Source: Anthostomella pinea (lineage: Eukaryota > Ascomycota > Sordariomycetes > Xylariales > Xylariaceae). From it: a stretch of 64,000 nt of DNA. The DNA is taken from contig CAUWAG010000013.1 in the NCBI GenBank assembly GCA_963556695.1, positions 1,860,001 through 1,924,000 of the forward strand. The letters are read 5' to 3'. Shown here in pieces: positions 34,295-44,522 of this stretch. The notes beneath the pieces are model-generated. The model was given only the letters and a program-made list of their open reading frames with translations. It had not been told where the DNA came from and searched no databases. A program made the translations under genes and the position numbers. How positions within the stretch are numbered: the first letter of the stretch is position 1; every line of letters starts with the position of its first letter.

Positions 34295-35364
34295 TTTAGT
34301 AATACATCTATCCCAATGGGTCTCGTACCTGACATTCGCTCCTTCTATGGTGCGTTACTAGTTGCATTTGATGGGCTTTTGGGTTTCGGGAAGAATCGTC
34401 TTATTGGGGAACAAAGGGCGCATGTATGTGTGCTACCTACTGCATGCGGTACGAACAACGCATTGACCGGTAAGACAAAGGGCATTCAGAAAGACACGAA
34501 GGCAGCATTTCGGGTAAGCTATCTGGCATGATGGTTGCAGAACATATCCACAAGACGATGTTGTGTACACGGGCGCCAGGTGTAAGTTGTAGCTCGTGTG
34601 CATATATGCGCACAATGGCCGACATGAGTGTATAGGTTCCGAGCAGTCTCGCGGCGAGGGGCGTGACCTGCTCCTGTATGCATGCATGAATGAAGTCAAT
34701 TCGCATTGGACAGACACCGGTGAAGCACCACAGACTCGAAAAGTGTGTTGTGCTGCATCGATGTACATCTCGGTCTCGAGAACATCAAGGCATTGCTTCA
34801 CGGCTCTGAGGACGACGGTGTGCAGTGTCGCCGTCTCTCCTTCACTGTCTCGCTGTTTCTGATTCTTCTTAACGGTCGAGGCTTCAGGGTTGTTCCAAAC
34901 CTTCAATGCCGAGAACAAAGCCACGACTCGTGATGTGGGCCCTCGAAATCACTCCAACACGCTCAAACTTGCTCACTACGTGTGTAAGGCGGTACTGCCC
35001 GCGCTTTGTTCTGATCAGCAAACCATGTTTCTTGGGACAATAATGATTTTACCTCAAGGGGAAATGCTGAAGTACCGGCCGTGTGTTAGATCCAACGGTC
35101 GCGTGGTCGCTGCCTCGTGGAACTTGGAGGGTGTCCTATAAGAGTGGAAGCCCTCCCATGGCATTATTATTCCTGCATTATACGTATCCGCGAATATTCC
35201 CAAGACAATCCAACCAAAGCGCTAATCAAGTCATCATATCGATCTTGGAAACACCAGTGCAGCTGTATCATTCAATCTCTACCATTATCACCACTTCATC
35301 AAGACGTGCGCTCGTAAAATTGGAGCCGTCAACCCTACGAACTTCAACACCCAGACGGGTGAAC
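34295..35364. other. Intergenic region, possible unrecognised frame on the minus strand
   Basis: A 163-codon frame runs on the minus strand at 34433-34924 but opens with GTG, lacks splice signals and shows no motif. The right end is the 5' flank of the small gene at 35365, with a TATAAG near 35139. Nothing else is supported. Confidence 0.35.
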
Positions 35365-35875
35365 ATGTGCGGCGACAAGTCGAGACAATCCCTCGGCGGT
35401 GCTCTCGCCATACTGAGTCTGCCGTTCCAGAGCACCTGTGCTACGTCGCCAGCGATGGCCGGAAGACTTACCTTCCACAGCCAAGGGAAAGGCGGCTCGA
35501 CCGCCACACACGCTACGTTCACAGCCGATAAGGGCAGTGGCAGCGGCTTCACAGACATGGAGTCTTGCGTAGTTGGGATCCAGTAAGTCCACCAAGAAAT
35601 GACATCTCGATATCAATACCATTACTGACAGGAGCGACAACAGTGAGACGGGAGACCTGACGCGGTCCGCCGTCATAAGCCCGTTCCTGCACAAGTTCAA
35701 CATGAGCCCGGACGTCTCGTTACTGGGTTGCGCCAAGAGGCGGGCGATGGAGGTAGAGCTCCGGCGGCCGATGAAGATCGAAGTCGGCGGCGATGGCATC
35801 ATTGGCCGGAGGGTGTCGGTGTGGATAGCCCGTGGTGTGGACCCGGTCGCGGAGGGTATCATCGGGTACAACTGA
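35365..35875 (+). CDS. Small conserved-looking hypothetical protein, two exons
   Basis: Exon 1 (35365-35582) ends at a GTAAGT donor and exon 2 (35632-35875) begins after CTGACAG; joined they give 153 residues. The reading frame of exon 2 is supported by even composition and the regular amphipathic stretch VSVWIARGVDPVAEGIIGY at the C-terminus. The N-terminal part has Ser, Gly and Thr in abundance (GKGGSTATHATFTADKGSG). No signal peptide, membrane segment or known domain is clear. An in-frame ATG at 35159 could give a longer N-terminus, but the ATG at 35365 follows a CT/CA-rich leader (ACCATTATCACCACTTCATC) typical of fungal 5' UTRs. The function is unknown. Confidence 0.5.
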
Positions 35876-36229
35876 CTCACGGAGGACATGGAGTGTGGAC
35901 AGGGAGGAAGAGAGACAGACTCACGAGAACACGATATTGATGATGGCTAGTATGAGAACGTGTATGATTGGTGATAGGTATGGAGTATTGGGATGCGTGG
36001 TACGAATCCTGTGGAGCGGTCACGATCCTACGGGAGCCGTTAGATAAGGTTCTGATGGAGAATACCCTCAATGCAGCCGAGACCGGTCCGGAACATAGAT
36101 TGTGATCAACGACGGTCGGGAGAAGTTAGAATGGGAGTCGAAACCCGGTAGACCTCCGTAGCCGACACCATGGCACTCATCGATGCGCCGCGCAGGCGCA
36201 TGGTACTAGATAGATTGCGAGCCTAGAGT

Positions 36230-36508
36230 TCAAAACTTGAGGCTGATACACGGGGGTTTCTGGTCTTCGCGACTCATCCTCATCAACCACAGCTCTTGTC
36301 GCTTCGCCTTCGCCTCATGAAGGAAAAGCTGGACATGGACCTCAGACGGCGAGGCTTCTTTGAGAAACGGGAAGTTGAAACCCACAAAGGACACCACAAT
36401 CAGGCCAGCCGGGTCTCGGACTCTCAGCTTGCTGGCGTGGTCAACTTCGTCCATGATAGATCTTGGCGGATTGACGAGATTCCACGGTTGGCTCGCCGCA
36501 TGCATCAT
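36230..36508 (-). CDS. Possible small hypothetical protein
   Basis: An ATG-started frame of 92 residues has plausible protein composition (LRVRDPAGLIVVSFVGFNF, LFLHEAKAKRQELWLMRM), but an overlapping plus-strand frame (36296-36580) is equally long. No domain or splice site helps to choose. It is listed at low confidence because a stop lies just upstream and no other gene occupies this stretch. Confidence 0.25.
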   Translation of the reverse strand: MMHAASQPWNLVNPPRSIMDEVDHASKLRVRDPAGLIVVSFVGFNFPFLKEASPSEVHVQLFLHEAKAKRQELWLMRMSREDQKPPCISLKF

Positions 36509-36996
36509 CGCAGAGGTCCATCAACCATGGAGACACCGATACCAGCACTGACACCAGTGTATCTTCTCAATGAGCTGTGACTCCGAGGCGCCTGAGTTGT
36601 TCCTCACATGAAAGAGCCACGTTGGTCCTTGGATCCTAGCGGGCTACCAAGCAGCCAAGTTGAGCTTTCAACGTGTCGGTGTTTCGTCGATAGCCCGTTT
36701 ATCATTGGGATCAGTTCAGCAGGGAGCAGGGGGGTTTGATCGCCGTAGCTGATATTTAGCCAGGGCTGTCAGCGGACTAGCCGAAGGCCAGGGTCGTAAT
36801 TTCATTGACTATGAAGTTCCATCTGATCCTTCGAGGTTCGCACGCATCTGTTCCTTCGCACGTGTCTGTCTGTCTTCTGCCGTCTTCTCGTCTGTCTGTT
36901 CTGTTCTCCGCGCCAGGCAAATAACCAACACCAACACCACCATGGAACTCCGAAGGGAATAGGCCACGAACGAAGCGCTCACGACATCCGACGATA

Positions 36997-38190
36997 ATGT
37001 CGTATCAACTGCGTCCCGCCCAGCCGCAGGACGACGCCCCAAGCCAGGTCGCGCCGACCTACAACCCAACATTCACCGTCAGCGCCCCGTCCTACTTCTC
37101 CTACGCGCCGCCACAGCCTCATCCTCACCCTCACCCTCACCCACAATACCCTAACCTGCACGCGCCGCAACCCCCGCTGCCGCCGCCGCCGCCCGTCTAT
37201 TACGACCACGACGGCTTCGCGCGCACGCAGTCATGGCTCGCGGCCCAGCCACCCGCCCCGGCCATGTCGCCGCCCGCCCCCGCCAAGACGGTCGTCAGCG
37301 AGTGGACGTCGGCCTCGTCCACCACCGAGGCCAGCTTTGACCGTCGCACGCTGGGGGCCGGCGCGCCGTCGGCCATGACCATGGCCATGCCGCCGCGACC
37401 GAATCGCAGGGTCTGCGGCATCAGGCGCAGCCATTTCTACGTCATTTTTGCCATCGGCATGTTTTTGCTTGTCGTGGGTATCGCGGTTGGGTTGGGTGTT
37501 GGGCTTGCTTCTAGGGATACGAGGTGGGTTCTTTTGCACTTGTTCATTGCGTTGCGACTTCGCAGTTCCTCAAAGAGCTTTCTTTTGCGTGCGTGTGTTT
37601 TGAGTTGGTTGTTGGTGATGGTGCAATACTGCGCAAATCCTTTGACGATAGCTATGAGGGATCAGCTTCGTTGGAGCCTCGATCAGATCGAAGTTCGGTA
37701 CTCTCGTCACCGTTATATCCACTAGCCTCAGACTTCACACAGTCAATTGCTATGATTCGATCAAGTTACAACCAGCTGACAAGTCCATCGCAGCGCACCA
37801 ACACCAACATCAACAACATCGCCCGACGGCACATCAACGCAAACATCCCCCACACCCAGCTTCACCGGCATCCAAGCCGGCGACACCGTTGCGTGCCCCG
37901 GCGACAACAACAGGGTATACCTCTCGGCGAGCACATCGAAGGCATTCAACATCCAGTGCGGGCAGGACTACAACTCCGCGGGCGGCGCCGTGGACCTTGC
38001 GCACATGATCAAGGCGACGCTGGCCGAGTGCATCGACGCGTGCAGCGGGCGCCAAGACTGCGTCGGCGTCGGGTACGGCTCGTACGAGGGCGAGCTGACG
38101 TGCTGGATGAAGAGCCAGCTCGGGACGCCGAATACGAGCACCGATGATTGGGCGTTTGCGCAGCTGCAGGATATGAGCGATGTGGCATGA
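36997..38190 (+). CDS. Single-pass membrane protein with PAN/apple-like ectodomain
   Basis: Exon 1 (36997-37523) and exon 2 (37794-38190) flank a 270-nt intron (GTGGGT...TCGCAG), are joined in phase 2, and give 307 residues. The first 145 residues are Pro-rich, with a HPHPHPHPQ run and PPLPPPPPVYYDHDG, as in a cytosolic tail. A single transmembrane helix follows at about 147-172 (FYVIFAIGMFLLVVGIAVGL). The exoplasmic part has a Thr/Ser/Pro stalk likely to be O-mannosylated, then a Cys-containing domain: ACPGDNNRVYL, FNIQCGQDY, ATLAECIDACSGRQDCVGV and LTCWMKSQLG. That Cys spacing and the final CWMK resemble PAN/apple domains, which bind protein or carbohydrate. Orientation with the N-terminus inside is inferred from the basic residues before the helix. 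It is probably a plasma-membrane or wall-associated protein. Confidence 0.75.
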
Positions 38191-38871
38191 TGGATGGGCG
38201 GGCGGATCTAATCGATTTGGGCGGAAGGGATATGTTGGGATGTACTTATGGCTTGAGTTGGGCGGAGGGATACGATGGGATGTATTCATGGGTTGGCTTT
38301 TGGGTTTTGCGAGGCGTCTGGTGCCTGGAGCGTGTTGTCATGGATAGGGCACGCCCACCAGCGAGTAATTCATTGTCAATATTCGATCTTGGGCTTTTCG
38401 CTGTTGGTTTCTCTGTTGATTTCTCTGTGTATAGTAGGTGAACACAACACATACATACTCAAAGACATGTATTCTATCCAGTCCAAAATCCAAGCAGGAC
38501 ACAGGACAGCAAGACCTGCACTTCTCTTCGGTTCTCGTTTTCACAAAGGGCGCTTCGAGAGTCGCGAATGAAGTCACCAAGCCCTTGCCGGAAGGGGATT
38601 CCCGCCTACTTGTTTCCTACCACCACCACGCAAGACCCCGGCTGGGCCCCGGCTAGTCATGGAACCCAATGAGAGCCTTCATTACTTCGATAACCCATGG
38701 AACATGCTGGGCCGGGCGAAATCTGGCAGTGTTTCGTTTCGTTGAGAACCACTATGTATTTATCACCCCCAGGAACGCCTTACAAACAAAGTACACATAT
38801 CGTACTCTTCAGGCCCTCTAAAGGCTGCCGCTCTCACTAGCTACTGCCTCGACGCCAATAGAGAATCGAAG

Positions 38872-40504
38872 CTAATGGAGTTTGGTGGCGAAGAATGGAT
38901 GTATCCTCTTGCTCGAATTTGGCCCAGCGTCTGTCAGGGGTAGTTTGCGTTTTCGCAGTAAAGGCATCGAACGGGCGCTTTCAGTCGCGTTCCCACCGCC
39001 TTTTATATACACTCCTCCATCGTCAGAAGTCAGGTCGATCACAGCGGAGGCCCGACTTGTTGTTTCTGGTTTCCTGATTAGCAAGGCGGCCGTTCGCCGG
39101 GCATTGAACTTGTTGACAATGTCTAGCCATGCGTCACCCCATACGGATGCTTTCGACGGCCCAACTTTCGCGATCTCGAGCAGTCCGTTGTCGTCGACGG
39201 GACACTGTATGGCGATGTCCTCGAGGATTTCATCTATGCCACCAGCCTTCGGCTTGCGTCCCCCCATACTGTCGCGGTGCCGCACAAGCAGTCCATACAG
39301 CTTGTCCTTTCTCTCCTTGCCCTCATCACTCATGGGCTTGGTTGCGGAAGCGAGCTATGTCATTGGTATGGTGCCCTGGGAAGCAGTGATCTTCATCCAG
39401 TCGGAAGCGTACTCCTTCCACTTCCAAGGGCCCATTCCAGTCATAAAATACCAGTACTGATCGTCAAGCGTGACGGGGTGGCGGGAGACGATGGCGCTCA
39501 ATAGAGCGTCTGGAAGGATACGGCTCCCATCGCGGCCCTCTAATGTAGCCCGGATGGAGCGCCATTCTCGGAGTTGGGCACGCACTGGGTCCGATAGGAA
39601 GAAGTATCTGTGGGTATCGGTATATGATTGCCCTTCCTCCATAGGCTCCAGCCGCATGGTCTTGTACTCGTTCTCCCATTCCCATTTCTTGCTCTCTCCG
39701 AGTTGGTATGTACGTGTCAGCTACCATCGGCAGCGGTGGGACACGATCCATCCGCAGTCTCTTGGCATTTAAACAGCGGTACAGCATATAGCTGGCGTAG
39801 CCTGCGTTAGTGGCGTACTCCAACTGATGTGCCGTCAGAGGCTTGCTCCAGTCGCCATCTCGAGCGTTCTTGTCGAACGGCAAGCCAAAATGCTCCTCCA
39901 CAAGGACTGACAGGGCACAGCCGGTGATGTCGGTGTTGACCTCAGACCGCGTTCCATTCCGGCCGCCAAACTTCACCAGACGGTGTAGATGGTGAAGCTC
40001 AAAAGCAGCTCGTGGCTGGAGGCCAAGGTAGGTTTTCAATCGCTCAAAGTCGCCCATAACGCTGAGACCGGCTTTCTTCACCTCTGGGGATTCGATAATC
40101 TTCTGTAAGGTGGGTGCGAGAATGGTTTCGGGGCAGTCCCCTTGATGGAGTCCGAGATGGAATAGAGCGATGGTATTCTCACAGGCGAGGACGATCATTG
40201 AGACGTTATCCTGCATCGAGTTCGGATATTTGCGGCCCGTTGGATCACAGAACCATTGCATGTCGAAACCAACAACGCGCTCCTGGAGAAACTCCCGGGC
40301 ATTGACCTCGGATTGCCCACGCGTGTTGCTGTACAGAACCCGCAGCTGTTTGCCATTACTAAGTGAAGACTCCATGGCGATAACCCAGAAAGAGAAGTAG
40401 GAATCTCGAGATGAAGAAGCATTATCAAAGTATCTACACTCAGTCGCGTCGACCCATGCCTCTGTCGATGTTGCGTTTGTGGATCCCAGGGATGTCCCAC
40501 CCAC
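38872..40504 (-). CDS. WRN-type 3'-5' exonuclease-like protein with HRDC-like repeats and a SUMO-interaction motif (possibly catalytically dead)
   Basis: The minus-strand frames form one gene: an exonuclease-like domain (40504 to about 39730), a frame change near 39720 probably marking a short intron, then HRDC-like helical blocks (ILPDALLSAIVSRHP, and LYGLLVRHRDSMGGRKPKA with LEIAKVGPSKASVWGDAW). The C-terminus contains SAVIDLTSDD, a canonical SUMO-interaction motif. In the exonuclease domain, motif I reads GFDMQW, with Gln (40256-40258) where the family has catalytic Glu, and motif III reads YATNAGYAS where the family has DAYA; motif II GDFERL is normal. An in-frame TAG near 39352 separates the two HRDC-like blocks and may be removed by an unseen intron. 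The start is unresolved; an exon with an ATG at 40735 may precede a TATAG acceptor. Confidence 0.6.
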
Positions 40505-40919
40505 CCTGGCGAGCCGGGACTATAATTTTCCCGCTTTTCTTACAAACGCACGATTGAAACTTGGAATGCTTTCAAAATAACACCATACATACAGCAAATG
40601 GCAGATAGCGCGACATTCACCAAGCTCGGGGTTGTAGTTTTTTTGCAGACCCGTGACGTCTCGAAGGGTTGCTAAAGTGGACACCGGCGGCTCTGCGGGC
40701 GTACAGCGCGCTCGCACCCTGCGGAGGGAGACCATAAGCTCGGCCTGGAAATTCAGAGAAGAGCTGATCGGGTTGGCGACGTGAGAGACTCTAAGAGCGC
40801 TCGTGCTCTGATGATGCGTCGTGACTAGGTAAGTGCGCAGCCACTAGCTGATAGTTCTACTCTCGGCGACAATATTAAAGGGGCGTCAAGGGGATGTACT
40901 CGATTGAAGACGCCGTCTC

Positions 40920-41234
40920 TCAAGTAGAACCTACAAATTGGGTCACCAGATAGAACTCCATAGGGGAGTGCTGGTATATGACTAAAGCATGTAGCGTTAG
41001 TTCATAAGCTGTTGCATAAAACCCTTTGTCTTTTTTACACTCGTTTTTTATTTTATAAACTTCGTTCAGCATCCCTCTGCTACCAGAGAAACGGAAGACA
41101 TAGTAACTAATCAACGAATGAACAGTATATAAACATAAAACAGTTGCAAGTGCAATAACAATCACCAACCACCTCTCCTTTCTTGTCACCCTCCTTTTTG
41201 CCTCCTCGTCTTCTTTACGGTGTTTTACTCGCGA
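40920..41234 (-). other. In-frame extension downstream of the tail-anchored protein stop
   Basis: After the TAA of the preceding gene, the same frame continues without a stop to 40920 and has no ATG near its start. It encodes a basic stretch (KHRKEDEEAKRRVTRKERW), a clear transmembrane helix (LVIVIALATVLCLYTVHSLI) and a soluble tail with several Lys and Tyr. It could be a former part of the gene cut off by a nonsense change, a readthrough product or a separate exon. Confidence 0.35.
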
Positions 41235-41903
41235 TTAAGCACCGAAGAGGTATGCACCAAGCCCGAACAAGAGTCCGGCCACCACTATCACACCGCCAGC
41301 CAACCCGACAGTGGTAGTCAGAAAGGTTTCCGCTTGCGATAGAATCTGACCTCCTTGCCGCTGGGTGTCCGTCGGTCTTCCATTAGGAACATTACGGCGC
41401 CGACGTACCCACATCAAACGCCCCCCGTGCTGTGTGTTGCCAGTGGCTATGGCGTCTGGGGCGCCGGCCTGCTGGTTGGGCTGGAAAGTCTGCATGGGCG
41501 GAAAGCCTTGCTGCTGGGCCTGTATGAAGCCTTGCTGCCGGCCTTGCAGATACTCTTGGTACTGGGAAGGGACTTGCGTGAACGGGGACTGCTGGAGCGG
41601 GACTTGCGTAAACGCCGGCTGCGAGTTCTGCCAATATGGGAACGCACCCGGGGCGGCAGGCAGAGGCTGACCGAGAGGCTGAGGCTGAACAATGGGTTGG
41701 ACAATAGGCTCGACAGGTGCGGCAGCCGGAGTCCCCCGGCGCTTTGCAGCAGCAGGGACACCATTCGGGTACCGGCACGTCAAGCATTTCAGCGTTCTAC
41801 GGCTGCTGGCACTGGCGGCATTTAGTCTGAGGAACTGACTTGCGGGCTGCCGTTGTCTGCAATTGGTGCACTCCTGAGTGACTGTTACAAGTGCTTGGTC
41901 CAT
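41235..41903 (-). CDS. CxxC-type, Pro/Gln-rich tail-anchored protein
   Basis: This single exon encodes 222 residues with an ATG at 41903. The N-terminus has two CxxC pairs, Cys12/15 (ECTNCRQ) and Cys40/43 (KCLTCRY), forming a likely zinc-binding knuckle. A basic Ala/Lys/Arg stretch follows, then a long Pro- and Gln-rich region (about residues 60-150) with short tandem motifs (QPAFTQVPLQ, QSPFTQVPSQ; QQGFIQAQ, QQGFPPMQ). The C-terminus is a single hydrophobic segment (TVGLAGGVIVVAGLLFGLGA) with almost nothing after it, typical of tail-anchored membrane proteins facing the cytosol. The next codon is TAA, but the frame then stays open for another 104 codons (see findings). No homologue was recognised. 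Confidence 0.6.
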   Translation of the reverse strand: MDQALVTVTQECTNCRQRQPASQFLRLNAASASSRRTLKCLTCRYPNGVPAAAKRRGTPAAAPVEPIVQPIVQPQPLGQPLPAAPGAFPYWQNSQPAFTQVPLQQSPFTQVPSQYQEYLQGRQQGFIQAQQQGFPPMQTFQPNQQAGAPDAIATGNTQHGGRLMWVRRRRNVPNGRPTDTQRQGGQILSQAETFLTTTVGLAGGVIVVAGLLFGLGAYLFGA

Positions 41904-42679
41904 TTTGCTTGAGGGTGCAGAACTCTGCTTGCGAGTCTAAGTTCAGTTGTGTGTAGGGTTTCGATTTAGTTTCGAGAATCGAGAAGGAGTCCCTGACAGA
42001 AGAGATGACGTCGAGTTGCTAATGTATAGGTAAGTTTTTGTTGAGCGATGTTGCTTTCCAAGAGCACAGTTCTCCAAACTTGGATGTGTGTTGAAAGATT
42101 GGTTGATGGTGAATAGTGAGCAAAAGACTTGGGACTCGTAGCCGACGAGTCTCGAATTATATATTAGTTGTACGAGTAGGTAGTCGCCTGTGCATCTTTG
42201 AGCCCGTTTCCTTTCACTGAATTTGGTTTTTAGCGGGCGGTAACTTTACCATTCTCTGGGCAACATCTCCAAACGCATTATTGTCCTGAGTGTCGAACAA
42301 ATCCTATCAAGATATCCGCATTGTAAGAAGAAGAACTGTGTATTGTTTGATTTTAGATATGTCATTCAATAACACAGACGGCTTGTTGCTTTCTTATCAG
42401 GACGGTTGTGCGTCAAGGTCAACAATGAAGGCTTGTAACCATCAAAGCCATTTGAAACTAAGAGGCTCATTGTTTATATTGACACAAGCACAATGTCATG
42501 TGTATGTCTCAGCAAGATAGGGATGTCCTCGAGCTATTATATATAGGGTATCTCTAGCTCGCTTCCTAGATCGTATCTAGAGTTTCTAAGAAGACCCATC
42601 TACTCACATCAACATCATCAACATCATTAACATTTCGCAATTGTAAACCGTCATCAAGCCTACATCAAACCCCATTACA
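41904..42679. other. Intergenic region, 5' flank of the tail-anchored gene
   Basis: This AT-rich stretch holds no supported gene. CATCAACATCATCAACATC repeats near 42609-42630 look like a leader or simple sequence. The region ends at the inverted 17-mer that flanks the LINE remnant. Confidence 0.4.
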
Positions 42680-42696
42680 TACCCGCTGACTACTGT

Positions 42697-43580
42697 TTTG
42701 TTTGTTTGTTTTGTATTTAACGTGGGGGGTTGCTCCTCAGTAGTGCAAACCACGCCTCCCAGAGCCTCTACATCGCAGGGTTGTAGAGGTCTCAAGATAA
42801 TAAGTACAGTCAGTCCCGCTCACGGGCCCATCCCCGTTGTTGCGGTGGTATGACCTTGGGGTCATCCATCTGGTCCTTCAAGAACAGCTATCTATTAGGG
42901 ACAGATTATTGAAAAGAACTTGCTCTTCTCCACGAATTTTGCCCATTCTGTGCTCCTCTTCCTTAAGTATTGTAAACAGGCTGTCCTAGGTAAGTACCTG
43001 GGCAGTAGTCGGTTTTTCTCAAGCCTCTTACAAAAGAAAATGTGTTATAGTGTTTTTTTCTCACCGCAACTGCAGTGAACATTCAAGTCTGTATGCCCAA
43101 AATGTTCGTGATATCTAACAAAGTCGCTATGTCCAGATCTGGCCGCTAAAAGTCTGTATAGAGTACTCCTTTCAAAAGATATAAAGTCCCTTTTAGTTAC
43201 TGCATATAAGTATACTTCTTGATACTTAGGTTCTGATTGGGCTCCCACTATTAATTGAATTCTTTCTTGCCCTTTCTTTTGAGATCTCTCTTAACGCAAG
43301 AGATTGTAGGAAGGTTTGTTGTGTCTGTTTCTAGCATGGCACCCTCTTTTGCTAGTGTGTCAGCAGCTTTGTTGCCATTAATATCTCTGTGTCCAGGAAT
43401 CCACTTGACGGTCACTCCAGGAGTGTGTGCTGTGGCAAGTTCTTGGAATCATAGAAAAATGTTCTGTGATGTCTCGGGTGGGGTCCCATTGAGCCCATCT
43501 ACCACTGATGTGTTGTCCAGGTAGACATATAGCCGTTTTCTGTGTCCATTTGCTCTGGCTAATGCAAGACCTTGGAGATG
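42697..43580 (-). mobile_element. LINE (Tad-like) 3' portion, 5' truncated
   Basis: Reading the minus strand from about 43580 gives the end of an RNase H-like domain (KRLYVYLDNTSVVDGLNG, VKWIPGHRDINGNKAADTLA), then the C-terminal Cys/His segment typical of fungal LINE polymerases (LAARSGHSDFVRYHEHFGH, then HCSCGEK). A non-coding 3' end follows, finishing in TTAAATACAAAACAAACAAA at 42697. The same 3' end occurs at 12991-13220 and 47.58-47.75 kb. The copy is interrupted by a few stops. TACCCGCTGACTACTGT at 42680-42696 abuts the tail. Confidence 0.85.
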
Positions 43581-44522
43581 TCACGAAGCGTAGATGTGAA
43601 GTGTGCGTAAAAGTCCTGCTTTTATTATGTACGTGTAATAATCTCTCGGTGAAGAAGGAAAGAAAGATCTGGTCCACCAGCCAATTCTGGTGGGCTAGAA
43701 GATCTTTCAGTCCGACCCACAATTACCCAATCCAGTGGCAGTCGGAGCCACACGTCTATTGCGCCAGGTAACTTGATGCAGTGCACTGACCACTGCAGAT
43801 GGGATGTCAGACCTGATGGGAGGTCAGACCATCACAGTAGTCAGCGGGTACACAATCATCGTAAAAACAACTATTTTTCTTGGCGCCACGCTGTTAGGGC
43901 GCAACCTCAATATCTGCGCTAAAGCAGGCACTTCTCTCAGTAACTGACTATCCTTGCCAAGACACAAGAGAATTTTTCTCGCAAGCCGGATGGCACCCTT
44001 CCATGACGGGCTCCCAATCACGCCCATGGCCGTCCCGAAGACGACCACTGTCGGCATGCTCAAATCCCCGGCCCCTAGAAAGACATACGGCCCGGCAACT
44101 CCGAGCAGGCTCTGCCAGGCGTTGCTTGACAACATCAGCAGCAGCCTGTCACAGGTCTCCGAGGCTGACTTTACCGTTATTTCCCTTCTGAAAAGAAAAT
44201 CCCAAAATATCAATGACAGCAGCACCATTAGAATGAAACAACCTCAATTAAACGAAATCTCTACAGACCAAACCATTAAACGCAATGCAGAGAGTAAAGC
44301 CTCCTCCTTAGAGTGCTAGGTGTGACGGAACGCTCACTATAACCACTATGCCACAGCTGTTCCTCCCAAAAGGATGTCGGATATCAAGCATGGCAGCTTG
44401 ACATTCAATGGTGGTACATGTACTCATGTCCGGGCTCCAGGACTCACACATGGGCTACCTATACCAGACCATGACACTAGGACCAAGTTGCAAAAATACT
44501 GGATAAAGACAGGTACCTTTAT

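Noticed and set aside
43824..44228. Minus-strand frame at the start of the large LINE
   Set aside because: It lies within decayed LINE ORF1 DNA and matches no LINE or host domain; the plus strand carries the gag-like frame further on.
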